DNA of 64,000 nucleotides from Methylopila sp. Yamaguchi (lineage in GTDB: Bacteria; Pseudomonadota; Alphaproteobacteria; Rhizobiales; Methylopilaceae): assembly GCF_002897035.1 (NCBI RefSeq), contig NZ_BAUX01000003.1, positions 1-64,000 of the forward strand. Direction: 5' to 3'. Position 1 is the first letter of the stretch. Each line of letters opens with the position of its first letter. Shown piece by piece: positions 37,153 through 46,933 of this stretch. Made by a program: the position numbers and the translations under genes. The notes under the pieces were generated by a model. It searched no databases. It was not told where the DNA came from and worked only from the letters and a program-made list of their open reading frames with translations.

Positions 37153-38942
37153 GCCAGCGCCGCCGGCAGACGCACGACGAAGCGCGCGCCCAGGATCTTG
37201 GGCTCGTCCCCCTCGTGGACGGGCTTGCGAACCCGGTTTTCGGCGCGGATGCGGCCATTGTGCGCCTCCACGATCTGCCGGGAGATCGACAGGCCGAGGC
37301 CGGAGTTCTGACCGAACCCCTGGTCCGGCCGGTCGGTGTAGAAGCGCTCGAAGATCTTCTCGACGGCGTCCGGCCGAATGCCTGGGCCGCTGTCCTCGAC
37401 GACGATCTCTACCGAGGCCTTGGAGCGGCGGCAGAGGACCCGCACCGTCGCGCCCTTGGGCGAGAACGAGCGCGCGTTGTCGATCAGGTTGGTCACGACC
37501 TGCGCGAGCCGCGAATCGTGGCCGAGCACGAGATAGGCGTCGCGGCCCTGGGCCGCGTCGGCGACCGTGAGCGCGACGGCGACGCCGTCGTCCCGGGTGA
37601 CGCTGTTCTGCATGTCGATCACCGTCGTGAGCAGCTTCACCACGTCCACCGGCTCGGTGTCCTGACGCTGGAGTTCGGCGTCGAGCCGGCTCGCGTCGGA
37701 AATGTCGCTGATGAGCCGGTCGAGCCGGCGCACGTCGTGCTCGATCACGCCGAGCAGGCGCTGGCGCGAGTCGTCGTTGCGGGCGAGCGGCAGCGTCTCG
37801 ACGGCCGAGCGCAGCGACGTCAGCGGGTTCTTGAGCTCGTGCGCGACGTCGGCCGCGAAGCGCTCGATCGCCTCCATCCGGGCGTAGAGCGCGTTGGTCA
37901 TGTCGCGCAGCGCGCCGGAGAGATGACCGATCTCGTCGGAGCGGTTGGTGAAGTCCGGGATCTCGGCCCGCCGCCGGACGCCGTTGCGCACCCGCTCGGC
38001 CCCGTCGGCGAGCTTGCGCACCGGGCCGGCGATCGTGCTTGCGAGCAGCAGCGACAGCACCACCATGACGGCCGCGGCCACCAGGAAGACGCGGACGATC
38101 GCGAACCGCTCGGCCTGCACGATGGCGTCGATGTCGCCGCCCTGGGTCGAGAGCAGCAGCACGCCGGTGACGGCGCGGAAGCGCTGAATTGGCACCGCGA
38201 CCGAGACGATGATCTCGCCGTTGTCGTTCACGCGCACGATGCTCTCCGGCGTGCCGGAGATCGCGCGCTTGACCTCGGGGTAGGCCCGTCCGTTGGACGC
38301 CCCGATCTCCTCGTAGACCGGCAGGTCCGAACGCCGGAACCACCGTTTCACGGTGCGGACCGCCTGGTCGATGAGCGTGGGCTCGCGGGTCTGCGGCGGC
38401 GGCAGGTCGAAGCGCAGGATGTCGCCGCGCGCGTAAAGCGAGCGGGAATCCAGCAGCAGCGCGCCGTCGCGGTCGTAGATGCGGGCGCGGGTGCGCGTCG
38501 GCGTCACGAGTCGGCGTAGCACCGGCGCGACCCGCTCGGGGTTGATCGGAAATTCGAGGCTGGTCAGCCCCTCCTCGTTCGGCGAGGCGCTTTCGCCGGC
38601 CTGAAGCTCCAGCAGCCGGTCCGGGTCGACGTAGAGCTGGTTGGTGTCGACGGTGGCGGAGGAGGCGATCGCGCCGGCGATGATCTCGCCCTGGATCAGC
38701 AGGCTCTGCACGCGCGCGTCGATCAGCCCGGCCCGAAACTGGTTCAGGTAGAGGATGCCCGACAGCAGCGCGACGAGGCCGGCGAGGTTCAGGATGACGA
38801 TGCGGCGCGTCAGGCTGGAGAAGCCCAGCATCCGCAGCGCGAGCAGCGCAGCTTTGGCGCGCTGCTTGAGCGAGGGACGCGCGGCGTCGTCGTCGGCGTC
38901 GACCGTCGCGATCTCGTCCGGCCGTTCCGCGTCGACGCTCAT
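37149..38942 (-). CDS. chvG: Sensor histidine kinase ChvG (ExoS/BvrS family)
   Basis: ChvG senses acid or envelope stress and phosphorylates ChvI; in rhizobia it governs virulence, exopolysaccharide and envelope genes. The 597-residue protein has a cytoplasmic lead, a first helix (IVILNLAGLVALLSGILYLN), a periplasmic sensor domain of about 220 residues (including RARIYDRDGALLLDSR), a second helix (VRVFLVAAAVMVVLSLLLAST), HAMP, the H-box DVAHELKNPLTSLRSAVE, and the ATPase part with LIDNARSFS, DSGPGIRP and NSGLGLSISRQIVEAHNG. All kinase motifs are intact. It lies 38 bp after chvI and is coupled to hprK. Confidence 0.95.
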   Translation of the reverse strand: MSVDAERPDEIATVDADDDAARPSLKQRAKAALLALRMLGFSSLTRRIVILNLAGLVALLSGILYLNQFRAGLIDARVQSLLIQGEIIAGAIASSATVDTNQLYVDPDRLLELQAGESASPNEEGLTSLEFPINPERVAPVLRRLVTPTRTRARIYDRDGALLLDSRSLYARGDILRFDLPPPQTREPTLIDQAVRTVKRWFRRSDLPVYEEIGASNGRAYPEVKRAISGTPESIVRVNDNGEIIVSVAVPIQRFRAVTGVLLLSTQGGDIDAIVQAERFAIVRVFLVAAAVMVVLSLLLASTIAGPVRKLADGAERVRNGVRRRAEIPDFTNRSDEIGHLSGALRDMTNALYARMEAIERFAADVAHELKNPLTSLRSAVETLPLARNDDSRQRLLGVIEHDVRRLDRLISDISDASRLDAELQRQDTEPVDVVKLLTTVIDMQNSVTRDDGVAVALTVADAAQGRDAYLVLGHDSRLAQVVTNLIDNARSFSPKGATVRVLCRRSKASVEIVVEDSGPGIRPDAVEKIFERFYTDRPDQGFGQNSGLGLSISRQIVEAHNGRIRAENRVRKPVHEGDEPKILGARFVVRLPAALA

Positions 38943-38980
38943 TCCGTTGTCCGTCCGAACGCGGCCCGGCGGGCCGCCGC

Positions 38981-39691
38981 TCAGATTTCCTTGAAGCGGT
39001 ATCCGACGCCGTACAGCGTCTCGATCATGTCGAAGTCGTCGTCCGCCGACTTGAACTTCTTACGGAGCCGCTTGATGTGGCTGTCGATGGTGCGGTCGTC
39101 GACATAGACTTGGTCGTCATAGGCCGCGTCCATCAGAGCGTTGCGGCTCTTCACCACCCCCGGACGCATCGCCAGCGCCTGCAGGATCAGGAACTCGGTG
39201 ACCGTCAGCGTCACCGGCTCACCCTTCCAGGTGCAGGTGTGACGTTCGGGGTCCATCATCAGCAGGCCGCGCTCGAGCGCCTTGCTGTCGGGACCCTTGG
39301 CCACGGCGCCCGGCGCCGTCGGGTCCTTCGCGGCCGCCCGGCGCAGCACCGCCTTGACGCGCTCGACCAGAAGGCGCTGCGAGAACGGCTTCCGGATGAA
39401 GTCGTCCGCGCCCATCTTGAGGCCGAACAGCTCGTCGATCTCCTCGTCCTTGGACGTCAGGAAGATGACCGGAAGCTCGGACTTCTGGCGCAGCCGCCGC
39501 AGCAGCTCCATCCCGTCCATGCGCGGCATCTTGATGTCGAAGATCGCAAGATCCGGCGGCGACGTCTTCAGCCCCTCAAGGGCCGCGGCGCCGTCGTTGT
39601 AGGTCTGGATCCGGTACCCCTCCGCTTCGAGAGCGATGGAAACCGAGGTCAGGATGTTGCGGTCGTCGTCGACCAAAGCAATGGTTGGCAT
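38981..39691 (-). CDS. chvI: Response regulator ChvI (OmpR family)
   Basis: A 236-residue transcription factor: receiver domain with acidic pocket D8-D9-D10 region (LVDDDRNIL), phosphorylated D52 in [39 protein letters not shown], and a winged-helix DNA-binding domain ending [35 protein letters not shown]. The start [10 protein letters not shown] is taken as it is the conserved beginning; a longer frame adds MGFSTYDGD. It leads a conserved run into chvG. The pckA gene that is often divergent from chvI in rhizobia is replaced here by a HugZ-type gene. Confidence 0.96.
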   Translation of the reverse strand: MPTIALVDDDRNILTSVSIALEAEGYRIQTYNDGAAALEGLKTSPPDLAIFDIKMPRMDGMELLRRLRQKSELPVIFLTSKDEEIDELFGLKMGADDFIRKPFSQRLLVERVKAVLRRAAAKDPTAPGAVAKGPDSKALERGLLMMDPERHTCTWKGEPVTLTVTEFLILQALAMRPGVVKSRNALMDAAYDDQVYVDDRTIDSHIKRLRKKFKSADDDFDMIETLYGVGYRFKEI

Positions 39692-39730
39692 GTCGCCGTC
39701 ATATGTCGAGAAACCCACGCCGCATGAAGC

Positions 39731-39794
39731 GGCGCCAAGTGGCCTAAATGTGACGGACGCGCCGATTGGACTTGATTGTCAAGGCGCCACTTGG
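39731..39794. promoter_or_regulatory. Inverted repeat CCAAGTGG/CCACTTGG in the divergent chvI-HugZ promoter region
   Basis: GGCGCCAAGTGG and GGCGCCACTTGG are 40-odd bases apart in the 136-bp gap between the divergent starts. The arrangement could bind a regulator (perhaps ChvI itself), but it may be chance. Confidence 0.35.
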
Positions 39795-39827
39795 TCGGTG
39801 CCCGCAGGAACGGAGCGCCCCGCGCCG

Positions 39828-40577
39828 ATGACCACAGCCGCACCCGCCACGCCGCAGCCCGCCGCCGGTCCCGGTTTCGATCCGGTTGCGGTCGCTCGCG
39901 GGCTGCTCCGGTCCGCCCGTCGCGCCAGCCTGGCGACGCTCGGGCGCAACGGCGCTCCCTACGTTTCGTTGGTCGCCGTAGCGACCGCGCCTGACGGCGC
40001 GCCGCTGCTGCTGGTGTCCGATCTCGCCCGCCACACGCACAATCTCGCGAGCGACCCCCGCGCGAGCCTGCTCTGCGCCGACGTCGGCGCGGGCGATCCG
40101 CTCGCCCATCCCCGGGTCACGCTGTTCGGCGCCTGCGTCCAGGTCGACAAGGCCGAGCAGAAGGCCCGCTGGCTCGCGCGGCAGCCCGAATCGGCGATGT
40201 ATGTCGGCTTCTCGGACTTCCGCATGCTCCGGCTGGAGCCTCATGGCGCGCACCTCGTCGCCGGCTTCGGGCGCATCGTCGACCTGGCCTGGGACGATCT
40301 GCGCACGGACCTTGCCGGCGCCGAGGGGCTGATCGCGGCGGAGGAGGGGATCGTCGCGCACATGAACGAGGACCATGCCGACGCCACCCGCCTCTACGCC
40401 ACGAAGCTGCTCGGCCTGCCGGACGGCGACTGGCGCTTCGAGGGCGTCGATCCGCTTGGCTGCGAGATCGCCCTCGACGGACGCGCCGCCTATCTGCCGT
40501 TCGACGCGCCTGCGACGACGGCCGGCGACGTGCGCAAGCAGCTGGTGGCGCTGGTCGCAAAGGCGCGGGGCGGCTAA
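39828..40577 (+). CDS. HugZ-type pyridoxamine 5'-phosphate oxidase-fold protein with DUF2470
   Basis: A 249-residue protein. The N-terminal split-barrel FMN/heme-binding domain (residues 15-165) has ARGLLRSARRASLATLGRNGAPYVSLVAVATAPDGAPLLLVSDLARHTHNL and PRVTLFGACVQVDKAEQKARWLARQP. The C-terminal DUF2470 domain follows with EEGIVAHMNEDHADATRLYATKLLG, as in HugZ heme oxygenases and their relatives. Heme use is possible but not shown. The start has no strong ribosome site but matches the family N-terminus. It is divergent from chvI and convergent with the Gre-like gene. Confidence 0.87.
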   Translation: MTTAAPATPQPAAGPGFDPVAVARGLLRSARRASLATLGRNGAPYVSLVAVATAPDGAPLLLVSDLARHTHNLASDPRASLLCADVGAGDPLAHPRVTLFGACVQVDKAEQKARWLARQPESAMYVGFSDFRMLRLEPHGAHLVAGFGRIVDLAWDDLRTDLAGAEGLIAAEEGIVAHMNEDHADATRLYATKLLGLPDGDWRFEGVDPLGCEIALDGRAAYLPFDAPATTAGDVRKQLVALVAKARGG

Positions 40578-40583
40578 GGCCGC

Positions 40584-41063
40584 CTAACCGATCGCAACGA
40601 TCTCCACCTCGCCGCCCGCAACGGTCGCGGCGTCGCCGACGGTCTTCCCCATCAGCGCGCGGGCGAGCGGGGAGACATAAGAGACGGAGCCCTTCGCGGG
40701 GTCAGCCTCGTCCTCGCCGACGATGCGGAAGGTCTGCCGGCGGCCGTCCTCGCGGTCGAAGGTCACCGTCCCGCCAAAGGTGACGGTGTCTGGGTTCGCG
40801 GCCGGCTCGATCAGCTCGGCGCTGGCGCGGCGGGCCGAGTAGTAGCGCAGGTCGCGGGTGGCGCGGGCCATCGCCGTGCGGTCCTGCTGGATGTCGCCCG
40901 TCGCCTGCGCCGCGGCGTAGGCGGCGCGCGCTTCGGCCAAAGCCGCGTCGAGCTGGCGCAGGCCCTCGGGCGTCACGAGATTGGGATGCGGCGAGATCGG
41001 GCGGTCCGGCAGGTCGGCGGCGGTCGCCTCGTTCTCCTGCTCTTTTGTGAAGGCGACGCTCAT
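40584..41063 (-). CDS. GreA/GreB-family transcription elongation factor
   Basis: A 159-residue protein of the Gre family. The N-terminus FTKEQENEATAADLPDRPISPHPNLVTPEGLRQLDAALAEA is the rhizobial second-Gre type rather than canonical GreA. The coiled-coil is shortened (AYAAAQATGDIQQDRTAMARATRDLRYY); the C-terminal FKBP-like domain has RRQTFRIVGEDEADPAKGSVSYVSPLARALMGKTVGD, the strong Gre signature. It probably acts in the RNA polymerase secondary channel to rescue backtracked complexes or to tune transcription. The acidic tip residues of true GreA are not clearly placed. Confidence 0.85.
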   Translation of the reverse strand: MSVAFTKEQENEATAADLPDRPISPHPNLVTPEGLRQLDAALAEARAAYAAAQATGDIQQDRTAMARATRDLRYYSARRASAELIEPAANPDTVTFGGTVTFDREDGRRQTFRIVGEDEADPAKGSVSYVSPLARALMGKTVGDAATVAGGEVEIVAIG

Positions 41064-41197
41064 CGCTGCTCTGTGTGTGACGCTTCGGGGAAACGCTTAG
41101 GCAAGCCGGCGAGGTGGGCCTCCGTCAAGAGTTCCGCAAGGCCGGCGTCCTAGGATCGAAGGCGCCTGCGCTGGGACGCGGGGCGGGGAGGTTGCGC

Positions 41198-42922
41198 ATG
41201 AGCTTTGAGGTCGAAGCGCTGTTCGCCGTCACGGGCGCCGTCGCGCTGGTCGCGGCGGGCGGATGCTGGACGCTTCGCCGGCGGCTGTCCGACGCCGCAA
41301 TCGAGGCCGAGAGCCTGCGCGACGCGGTCTGGGCGGCGCAGGAACGCGAGGAGCGCGCGCGGACCGAGGGCGTCCGCGCGGTCGACAGCGCCAAGCAGCG
41401 GGCCGCTGCGGTCTCCGAGGCCAAAACGCGCTTTCTCGCCACCGTCACCCATGAGATGCGCACGCCGCTTTCCGGCGTCATCGGCGCGACGGACCTTCTG
41501 CTCGGCACGCCGCTCGCCGCCGAGCAGCGCACCTACGCCACGGCGGTGAAGACCTCCGCTGAGGGCATGCTCGCGCTGGTCGACGAGATGCTGGACCTCT
41601 CCCGCATCGAATCGGACCGAGTGGCGCTGCAGACCGCGCCCTTCGACGTGGCCGAGGTGGTCGAGGGCGTGGCGGAGCTGCTGGCGCCGCGCGCGCAGGC
41701 CAAGGGACTCGACCTCGCCGTGCGCGTCGCCGTCGAGGGGCCGGCGATGGTCGTCGGCGACGCGGCGCGCGTTCGACAGATCCTGCTCAACCTCGCCGGC
41801 AACGCGGTGAAGTTTACGACCGAGGGCGGGGTCGGCCTGCGGGTCGACCCCACCGGCGACGGGCTGCGTTTCACGGTGCTCGACACCGGCCCCGGATTCG
41901 AACCTTCGGACGCCGAGCGCCTGTTCGAGGAGTTCGAGCGCGGCGACGCCGATCCGGGCGCCGGCGGCGCCGGCCTCGGCCTCGCCATCAGCGCGCGGCT
42001 CGCCGCCGCCATGGGCGGTCGGCTCACGGCCGATGGCCGGCCGGGCGAGGGCGCGGTCTTCACGCTCACGCTGCCGGCGGCCGCGGCGGCCCCCGCGCCG
42101 CAGCCCGAGGCGAGCCTCGCCGGCCGCCGTCTGCTCGTGGTGTCCAACGCTCCGTTCGGCGGGCCCTGGCTCGTCGAGAAGCTCGCGGAATGGGGCGCAG
42201 AGGCCCGGCTCGTCGCGCCGGAGCCGGCGGACGACTTCGCGGCCCGCGTCCGCCGGTTCAAGGCGGACACCGTGGTGATCGACCGCGCGATCCAGGCGCG
42301 CGCCAGCGACCTCGCCGCCGCGGCCCGTCTCGGCGGCGCCGAGAAGACGCTCGCCCTGCTGACGCCGCTGGACCGCCGCGAATTGCCGGCCCTCGTCGCC
42401 GACGGCTTCGACGGCTATCTGGTGAAGCCGGTGCGGGCGGCGTCGCTCACGAGCCGTCTCAACGATCCGCGGCCGCTCGGCGAGCAGGTTCCGGTGGAAA
42501 CCCGCCCGGCCGTCAGCTTCCCTCGCGCGCGCGGCCTGAAGGTGCTGCTGGCCGAGGACGACCCGGTCAGCGCTCTCATTGCAGTGGCCCATCTTTCGCG
42601 GCTCGGCCACGCGGTGGTGAGGGTCCAGGACGGGCTTGAGGCCGTGGCGGCGTTTGAAGGGGAGACCTTCGACGCCGCGCTCGTCGACATCCGGATGCCG
42701 GGCCTCGACGGTCTCGCCTGCGCCCGTCGGCTGCGCGCGATCGAGCGCGCCGGCGACCGGCGGCCGGCGCTTGTCGTCGCGCTGACGGCGAACGTCTCGA
42801 CGGCCGACCGCGCCGCGGCGCTCGAGGCCGGCATGGACGATCTGCTCGCCAAACCGCTCGACGCCCGCGCCCTTGAAGGTCTGCTTGCGGTTCAGGCGGC
42901 GGTCGCGGCCCGCGTGGCGTGA
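41198..42922 (+). CDS. Hybrid sensor histidine kinase with two receiver-like domains
   Basis: A 574-residue hybrid kinase. One N-terminal helix (FAVTGAVALVAAGGCW) anchors it; a coiled coil follows, then the H-box FLATVTH85EMRTPLSGVIGATDLLLG, N-box QILLNLAGNAVKF, and G-boxes DTGPGFEP and GGAGLGLAIS. Residues about 314-430 form a degenerate receiver (RRLLVVSNAPFGGPWLVEKL) without the acidic pair; a complete receiver follows with AEDDPVSALIAV and phospho-acceptor D497 in DAALVDIRMPGLDGLACA. No input domain is seen, so it may respond to a partner. The ATG has GGGGAGG upstream. Partner regulator unknown. Confidence 0.9.
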   Translation: MSFEVEALFAVTGAVALVAAGGCWTLRRRLSDAAIEAESLRDAVWAAQEREERARTEGVRAVDSAKQRAAAVSEAKTRFLATVTHEMRTPLSGVIGATDLLLGTPLAAEQRTYATAVKTSAEGMLALVDEMLDLSRIESDRVALQTAPFDVAEVVEGVAELLAPRAQAKGLDLAVRVAVEGPAMVVGDAARVRQILLNLAGNAVKFTTEGGVGLRVDPTGDGLRFTVLDTGPGFEPSDAERLFEEFERGDADPGAGGAGLGLAISARLAAAMGGRLTADGRPGEGAVFTLTLPAAAAAPAPQPEASLAGRRLLVVSNAPFGGPWLVEKLAEWGAEARLVAPEPADDFAARVRRFKADTVVIDRAIQARASDLAAAARLGGAEKTLALLTPLDRRELPALVADGFDGYLVKPVRAASLTSRLNDPRPLGEQVPVETRPAVSFPRARGLKVLLAEDDPVSALIAVAHLSRLGHAVVRVQDGLEAVAAFEGETFDAALVDIRMPGLDGLACARRLRAIERAGDRRPALVVALTANVSTADRAAALEAGMDDLLAKPLDARALEGLLAVQAAVAARVA

Positions 42923-42956
42923 GTCGGGAATTCGCCAAGGCGTTCCGGCGGTTGCG

Positions 42957-42985
42957 TTGTCACATTGGCGTCCGCGGATTATGGT
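42957..42985 (+). promoter_or_regulatory. Candidate sigma-70 promoter for the acyltransferase gene
   Basis: TTGTCA and TATGGT are 17 bases apart, about 100 bp before the start at 43088. It is the clearest promoter form in that gap. Confidence 0.5.
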
Positions 42986-43087
42986 GATGTGAGGGAAGGG
43001 CCGGTTGCGGCCCTAGGCCGGCCCTGACGGGCGGCCCGTCCCGAGGCGCGGTCCAAACCTCGCCGGTCCGCAAGAGGCCACGCCCGC

Positions 43088-44158
43088 ATGTCCATCGTCC
43101 GTGCTCCCCGCGCCGGCGCTCCCTCGCTTGTCGGGCGCTTCCGGTCCCATCACGCGGCCGGTTTGCCCAAGCGAAAGGGCTTCCCGTTCGACCTGACGCC
43201 GAGCCGCGCCGCGCTCGAAGCCTCCGCCGACGCCATGCCCAAGCCGCTCGGGCGCATCGGCCAGCTCGAGGTGCGGCTCGCCGAACGCCCCCGAGACGTG
43301 AAGCGCGCCCAGCGGCTGCGCTACGAGGTGTTCTACAAGGAGCTGTCGGCCGTCGCCGACCCGCTGGCGCGGCTCGCGCGGCGCGACATGGACGCCTACG
43401 ACGCCGTCTGCGACCACCTGCTCGTGCTCGACCACACCCCGCGGCCGAAGCCCGCCAAGGCGCTTCTCGGGCTGCAGGGATTTGAATTGAAGGGTCTTGA
43501 GGGCAAGGGCGCGGAGTTCGCCCGCGCCTTCGGCGAGGCCGCCGCGCCGTTCAAGCCGAAGGGTTTCAAGAAGAAGCCGCGGGTGGTCGGCGCCTACCGC
43601 CTGCTTCGGCAGGAGGCGGCGGACCGCGCCTTCGGGTTCTACACCTCGGGCGAGTTCGCGATCGACGATCTCGTCGCTCGCCACAGGGGCTTGTCGTTCC
43701 TGGAGCTCGGCCGCTCCTGCGTCGAGAAGGCCTACCGCGACAAGCGGACGGTGGAGCTGTTGTGGCAGGGCATCTGGGCCTACGTGCAGGCCCACGACGT
43801 CGACGTGATGATCGGCTGCGCGAGCCTCGAGGGCTGCGACCCGGAGCGGCTCGCGCTTCCGCTGTCCTACCTCCACCACTTCCACGCAGCCCCCGCGGAG
43901 TGGAGCGCGGCCGCGCTTCCCGAACGCCGGACGGGCATGAACCTGATGCCCAGGGAGGCGATCGATCTGCGGGCGGCGCTCAAGGCGCTGCCGCCGCTGA
44001 TCAAGGGCTATCTGAGGCTCGGCGCCTTCATCGGCGACGGAGCGGTGATCGACCGCCAGTTCGGCACCACCGACGTGCTGATCGTGATGCCGCGAGCGCT
44101 GATCAACCCTCGTTACGTCGACTACTACGGCGGCGACGCCGGCCGTCGGGCGTCCTGA
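43088..44158 (+). CDS. OlsB-like GNAT acyltransferase (ornithine lipid / hemolysin-like family) with an insertion
   Basis: A 356-residue GNAT-fold protein similar to OlsB, which acylates the alpha-amino group of ornithine from acyl-ACP in ornithine lipid synthesis. Seen: QLEVRLAERPRDVKRAQRLRYEVFYKEL, MDAYDAVCDHLLVLDH, RVVGAYRLLRQEAA, FYTSGEFAIDDLV, LELGRSCVEKAYRDKRTVELLWQGIWAYV, and IGCASLEG. Between the second and third of these lies a Lys/Gly-rich insert of nearly 50 residues (about 117-164, with KPAKALLGLQGFELKGLEGK) that typical members lack. OlsA, which finishes ornithine lipids, is not in the window. The lipid function is inferred; other GNAT acyl chains are possible. mutS follows 96 bp after the stop. 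Confidence 0.82.
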   Translation: MSIVRAPRAGAPSLVGRFRSHHAAGLPKRKGFPFDLTPSRAALEASADAMPKPLGRIGQLEVRLAERPRDVKRAQRLRYEVFYKELSAVADPLARLARRDMDAYDAVCDHLLVLDHTPRPKPAKALLGLQGFELKGLEGKGAEFARAFGEAAAPFKPKGFKKKPRVVGAYRLLRQEAADRAFGFYTSGEFAIDDLVARHRGLSFLELGRSCVEKAYRDKRTVELLWQGIWAYVQAHDVDVMIGCASLEGCDPERLALPLSYLHHFHAAPAEWSAAALPERRTGMNLMPREAIDLRAALKALPPLIKGYLRLGAFIGDGAVIDRQFGTTDVLIVMPRALINPRYVDYYGGDAGRRAS

Positions 44159-44254
44159 GGCCGCTCGTCGCCAGCCCCGACCAGCCGCAGGTTTGCGCCG
44201 GCGCGCGGAATCGCGTTTGAAGGACGCTTGCCGCAGCGGAACCCGCGACCTCCG

Positions 44255-46933
44255 ATGACCGACGTCCAAGACGCCCCGGCGCGCGTGACGCCGATGATGG
44301 AGCAGTACGTCGAGATCAAGTCGGCCAATCCGGACAGCCTGCTGTTCTACCGGATGGGTGACTTCTACGAGCTGTTCTTCCGGGACGCCGAGGTCGCGAG
44401 CAAAACGCTCGGCATCACGCTGACCAAGCGCGGCAAGCACCTCGGCGAGGACATCCCGATGTGCGGCGTGCCGGTGGACCGCGCCGACGACTATCTCCAA
44501 CGCCTTATCGCCGCCGGCCATCGCGTCGCGGTCTGCGAGCAGACCGAGGATCCGAAGGAGGCGAAGAAGCGCGGCGGGAAATCCGTCGTGCGCCGCGACG
44601 TCGTGCGTCTCGTCACCCCCGGCACCCTGACCGAAGACGCGCTGCTGGAGCCTCGGCGGGCGAACCTGCTGGCGGCGGTCGTCCGCGCTCGCGGCGAGAC
44701 CAGCGGCGTGGTGTTCGGCGTCGCCCACGTGGACGTCTCGACCGGGGCCTTCGCGGTCGGAGAGGCGGCCCCAGCGAGCCTGGGCGCGGCGCTCGCGCGG
44801 CTCGACCCGGCCGAGATACTCGTACCAGAGGCGCTGGTCGACGACGTAGCGGCCGCGACCGCCGAGACCCGCGCCGCCGTCACGCCGATCCCCCGCGACA
44901 TGACCGACGCCGCCCGCGCCGACGCGCGGCTCGCCAAGCACTTCGGCGTCGCGACGGCCGAAGCCTTCGGCGCGCTGTCGAAGGCAGAGCTTGGGGCCGC
45001 GGCGGCCGTCGTCGCTTATCTCGAGCGCACCCAGCTGGCCAGCCGCCCGCCGCTGGCCCGTCCCGTCCGCGAGGGGCGCGGCGCTGCGATGGAGATCGAC
45101 GCGGCGACGCGGGCGAACCTCGAGATCGTGCGGACGCTCGCAGGCCAGCGCGAGGGCAGCCTGCTCGACGCGGTCGACGCCTGCGTCACCGCCGGCGGCT
45201 CGCGGCTGCTGGGCGCGCGCCTCGCCGGGCCGCTTGTCGACGTCGCCGCGATCCGCCGCCGGCACGACGCCGTGGCCGCCTTCATCGAGGAGCCCGCGGT
45301 CCGCCGCGCCGTCCGCTCCGCGCTCGCCGGCGCGCCGGATCTCGCCCGCGCCGCCCAGCGCATCGCCTTCGGACGCGGCGGTCCGCGCGACCTCGCCGCC
45401 GTCCGCGACGCGCTCAGGGCCGCGGAAGCGCTCGCCGCGCGGATCGCGCCGCTGGTCCCCGCGGCGGACGAGCTTGGCGCGATCTCAGACGCGCTCGGCG
45501 CCGCCGACCATGCGCTCGGCGCGGACCTCGCCGCCACGCTCGACGACGAGCTCCCGCTCCTGAAGCGCGACGGCGGCTTCGTGCGCGCGGGCGCAGACCC
45601 CGCGCTGGATGAGGCCCGGGCGCTGCGCGACGAGAGCCGCAAGGTGATCGCGCGGCTGCAGGCCGGCTACGCCGACGCAACCGATGTGCGGACGCTGCGC
45701 ATCAAGCACAACAACGTGCTGGGCTATTTCATCGAGGTGCCGCAGCAGCACGGCGAGCGTCTGCTGAAGCCGCCCCATGCCGAGACCTTCGTACACCGCC
45801 AGACCATGGCCGGCGCCATGCGCTTCACCACCACCGAGCTAGGCGACCTCGAGCGGCGGATCGGCGAGGCGGGGGACACGGCGCTGCGGCTCGAGCTCGC
45901 GCAGTTCGACCGGCTGGCGGCGCAGGTCTCGGCGAGCTGGGACGCGTCCCGCGCCTGCGCCGAGGCGCTGGCCGCGCTCGACGTGGCGGCGGCGCTGGCG
46001 GAGGTCGCGGTCGATTGCGGCCACGTGCGGCCGCATGTGGACGACACGCTCGACTTCCGGTTGGAGGGCGCCCGGCACCCCGTGGTCGAGCGGGCGCTGA
46101 AGCGGGGCGGAAAGCCTTTTGTGCCGAACGACGTCACGCTCTCGGAGACCGAGCTCGACGCGGGGATCGTCCAGCTCGTCACCGGCCCCAACATGGGCGG
46201 CAAGTCGACCTACCTGCGGCAGGCGGCGCTCTGCGCCGTGCTGGCGCAGGCCGGCGCCTACGTGCCGGCGAAGGCCGCGCGCATCGGCGTGGTGGACCGG
46301 CTCTACAGCCGCGTCGGCGCCGCGGACGACCTCGCCCGCGGGCGCTCCACCTTCATGGTGGAGATGGTCGAGACCGCAGCCATCCTGAACACGGCGGGGC
46401 CGCGCTCGCTCGTGATCCTCGACGAGATCGGCCGCGGCACCGCGACCTTTGACGGCCTGTCGATCGCCTGGGCCGCGATTGAGCACCTGCACGAGGTCAA
46501 CCGGTGTCGCTCGCTGTTCGCGACCCATTTCCACGAGCTCACCGCGCTCGCGCGCCGGCTCGGCCGGCTGCGCAACGCCACGGTGCGGGTCAAGGAGTGG
46601 AAGGGCGAGGTGGTGTTCCTGCACGAGGTCGCGCCCGGCGTCGCCGACCGCTCCTACGGCATCCAGGTGGCGAAGCTCGCGGGCCTGCCACCGATGGTGG
46701 TCCGTCGCGCGAAGGCGGTGCTGGACGAGCTAGAGGCCGCGGACCGCGCCTCGCCGGTGGAGCGCATGATCGACGACCTGCCGCTCTTCGCCGCCGCGCG
46801 CCCGAAGCCTGAGGCGGGGCCAGACCCTGTCGCGGAGGCGCTCGACGCGATCGACCCTGACGAGTTGACGCCCAAGGGGGCGCTCGAGGCGCTGTACCGG
46901 TTGAAGACGCTGAGGAAGGCCGGAGAGGCCTGA
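44255..46933 (+). CDS. mutS: DNA mismatch repair protein MutS
   Basis: MutS recognises mismatches and small loops in new DNA. The 892-residue protein begins with the mismatch-binding domain ([33 protein letters not shown], in which FYE is the wedge motif) and continues through connector, lever and clamp. The C-terminal ATPase holds Walker [15 protein letters not shown], signature [18 protein letters not shown], and Walker [24 protein letters not shown] 44255 is preferred to a TTG 27 bases upstream. The beta-clamp or MutL-tether tail is present but not recognisable by eye. It converges with lapA across a 198-bp gap. Confidence 0.98.
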   Translation: MTDVQDAPARVTPMMEQYVEIKSANPDSLLFYRMGDFYELFFRDAEVASKTLGITLTKRGKHLGEDIPMCGVPVDRADDYLQRLIAAGHRVAVCEQTEDPKEAKKRGGKSVVRRDVVRLVTPGTLTEDALLEPRRANLLAAVVRARGETSGVVFGVAHVDVSTGAFAVGEAAPASLGAALARLDPAEILVPEALVDDVAAATAETRAAVTPIPRDMTDAARADARLAKHFGVATAEAFGALSKAELGAAAAVVAYLERTQLASRPPLARPVREGRGAAMEIDAATRANLEIVRTLAGQREGSLLDAVDACVTAGGSRLLGARLAGPLVDVAAIRRRHDAVAAFIEEPAVRRAVRSALAGAPDLARAAQRIAFGRGGPRDLAAVRDALRAAEALAARIAPLVPAADELGAISDALGAADHALGADLAATLDDELPLLKRDGGFVRAGADPALDEARALRDESRKVIARLQAGYADATDVRTLRIKHNNVLGYFIEVPQQHGERLLKPPHAETFVHRQTMAGAMRFTTTELGDLERRIGEAGDTALRLELAQFDRLAAQVSASWDASRACAEALAALDVAAALAEVAVDCGHVRPHVDDTLDFRLEGARHPVVERALKRGGKPFVPNDVTLSETELDAGIVQLVTGPNMGGKSTYLRQAALCAVLAQAGAYVPAKAARIGVVDRLYSRVGAADDLARGRSTFMVEMVETAAILNTAGPRSLVILDEIGRGTATFDGLSIAWAAIEHLHEVNRCRSLFATHFHELTALARRLGRLRNATVRVKEWKGEVVFLHEVAPGVADRSYGIQVAKLAGLPPMVVRRAKAVLDELEAADRASPVERMIDDLPLFAAARPKPEAGPDPVAEALDAIDPDELTPKGALEALYRLKTLRKAGEA

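Noticed and set aside
41895-41905. GGATTCGAACC, the complement of the T-loop signature of tRNA genes
   Set aside because: It lies inside the hybrid kinase gene and encodes Gly-Phe-Glu-Pro of the G1 box region (GPGFEPSD); no acceptor or anticodon stem surrounds it.
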